A stretch of DNA of 64,000 nucleotides from Isoperla grammatica (taxonomy: Eukaryota > Arthropoda > Insecta > Plecoptera > Perlodidae). Positions 63,421 to 64,000 of the stretch are shown piece by piece. The translations under genes were made by a program, and so were the position numbers. How positions within the stretch are numbered: the first letter of the stretch is position 1; each line of letters opens with the position of its first letter. A model generated the notes under the pieces. The model saw only the letters and a list, made by a program, of their open reading frames with translations, searched no databases and was not told where the DNA came from. The DNA lies in NCBI GenBank assembly GCA_945910005.1, contig CAMDTW010000265.1:62001-126000 (forward strand), read 5' to 3'.

Positions 63421-64000
63421 GCTCCAATAAGCACAATTTGTCCATTTTGTCACATTTCGATAACTTCTATAGAAGTTACACCCTCCGTTGAAAAATAAGA
63501 ATTATAGGCTGCATTCTTCAAGAGTATAATGAAAATGCATAAATTGAGTTTTTTCGTCGTTTTTGGTTAAAATATGCATAAAATATAGAAATTGGCTGAT
63601 TTCAGTCTATCTACCACAAACTTCCAGTTTTAAGAGGAATCTTGCATACGGCTGGGATTCCTAAGGGTTTCAACCAAAGTTGACAAATCGTTGTTTTAGA
63701 GCGTTTCAGGCTCCAATAAGCACAATTTGTACATTTCGTCACATTTCGATAACTTCTATAGAAGTTTACACCCTCCGTCAAAATATAAGAATTATAGGTT
63801 GCATTCTTCAAGAGTATAATGAAAATGCATAAATTGAGTTTTTTCGTCATTTTTGGTTAAAATATGCATAAAATAAAGAAAAAGGCTGATTTTAGTCTAT
63901 CTACCACAAACTTCCAGTTTTAAGAGGAATCTTGCATACGGCTGGGATTCCTAAGGGTTTCAACCAAATTGCACAAATCGTTGTTTTAGACCGTTTCAGG

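Larger units (their letters stand above)
24348..64000. repeat. Satellite array, ~289-bp monomer, right block
   Basis: Same monomer and same orientation as left of the gap, running to the window end without interruption. B monomers are seen near 26794, 27361, 30535, 32558, 34294, 35448, 38048, 38624, 39200, 41511, 43537, 45268, 47285, 49016, 55375, 57111, 59707, 61440 and 63174. They are sparser than on the left, with a stretch of about 22 monomers (49.1-55.3 kb) holding no full B copy. Several segmental duplications are annotated separately. Open frames (for example plus 32045-32305, 37280-37504 and 41035-41259, and minus 44258-44515) recur only because the underlying monomers are copies of each other. 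No gene or RNA is visible. Confidence 0.97.

Noticed and set aside
1..64000. CRISPR array, because of regular repeats
   Set aside because: The repeat is the whole 289-bp monomer, with no short repeat/unique spacer alternation and no cas genes.
1..64000. RNA polymerase III gene or terminator because of T-runs after GAGT
   Set aside because: The T-runs are part of the monomer consensus. No convincing A or B box lies upstream, and GGGTTTCAACC does not match a B box.
1..64000. Inverted monomers or array-orientation switches
   Set aside because: Every monomer checked reads in the same direction on both sides of the insertion and of the gap.
1..64000. Telomeric repeats, rDNA or LTR retrotransposon pieces between monomers
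   Set aside because: Apart from 12469-12781 and the N run, the sequence passes from monomer to monomer with only small indels; no other foreign block was seen.

Overview
This window is one continuous block of eukaryotic satellite DNA. A monomer of about 289 bp is repeated head to tail, roughly 220 times and always in the same orientation. It is AT-rich, roughly one third G+C by eye. I find no real protein-coding gene, rRNA, tRNA, telomeric repeat or CRISPR. The open frames in the window, mostly 60-95 codons, are chance stop-free stretches of the satellite. The same peptide fragments recur wherever the same monomer variant recurs, and because 289 is not a multiple of 3 each frame shifts by one at every monomer boundary. 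Array size, higher-order organisation, a short inverted-repeat transposon insertion and a 200-N scaffold gap point to a pericentromeric, centromeric or other heterochromatic block from a long-read, scaffolded plant or animal assembly. I cannot name the species, and the sequence does not show whether the array is centromeric.

Layout: 1-12468 satellite; 12469-12781 a 313-bp GC-richer MITE-like element with 12-bp perfect terminal inverted repeats, cutting one monomer; 12782-24147 satellite; 24148-24347 exactly 200 Ns; 24348-64000 satellite.

Three main monomer classes can be told apart. A1 carries a perfect 18-bp palindrome and CCGTTG. A2 has the same palindrome but CCGTCG, GGTTGC and usually AAAAAATAG. 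B has the palindrome broken (CTACTTTAG), followed by AACCGTTG, AATAATGTTAGTG, CTGAAAGAGTATTATG and TTGGTCG. B monomers make up about a quarter of the array left of the gap (21 seen) and about a seventh right of it (19 seen). Private variants show segmental amplification at several scales: a 9-monomer (2.6 kb) tandem duplication at 16.8-21.7 kb; a 12-monomer (3.46 kb) spaced duplication beside the gap; a 5-monomer (1.44 kb) cassette in five copies between 30.7 and 46.9 kb; an 8-monomer-spaced duplication at 49.8-53.5 kb that includes hybrid A/B monomers; a 43-monomer-spaced (12.42 kb) duplication of 46.6-50.0 kb at 59.0-62.4 kb; and a 6-monomer tandem repeat at 60.7-63.4 kb.

The pattern fits repeated unequal exchange and gene conversion. 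Many monomer differences are CG-to-TG changes, as expected of methylated cytosine. The points most worth following are the palindrome-bearing versus palindrome-broken classes, the hybrid monomers, the single young insertion, and the gap, whose 200-N size does not fit the repeat register.
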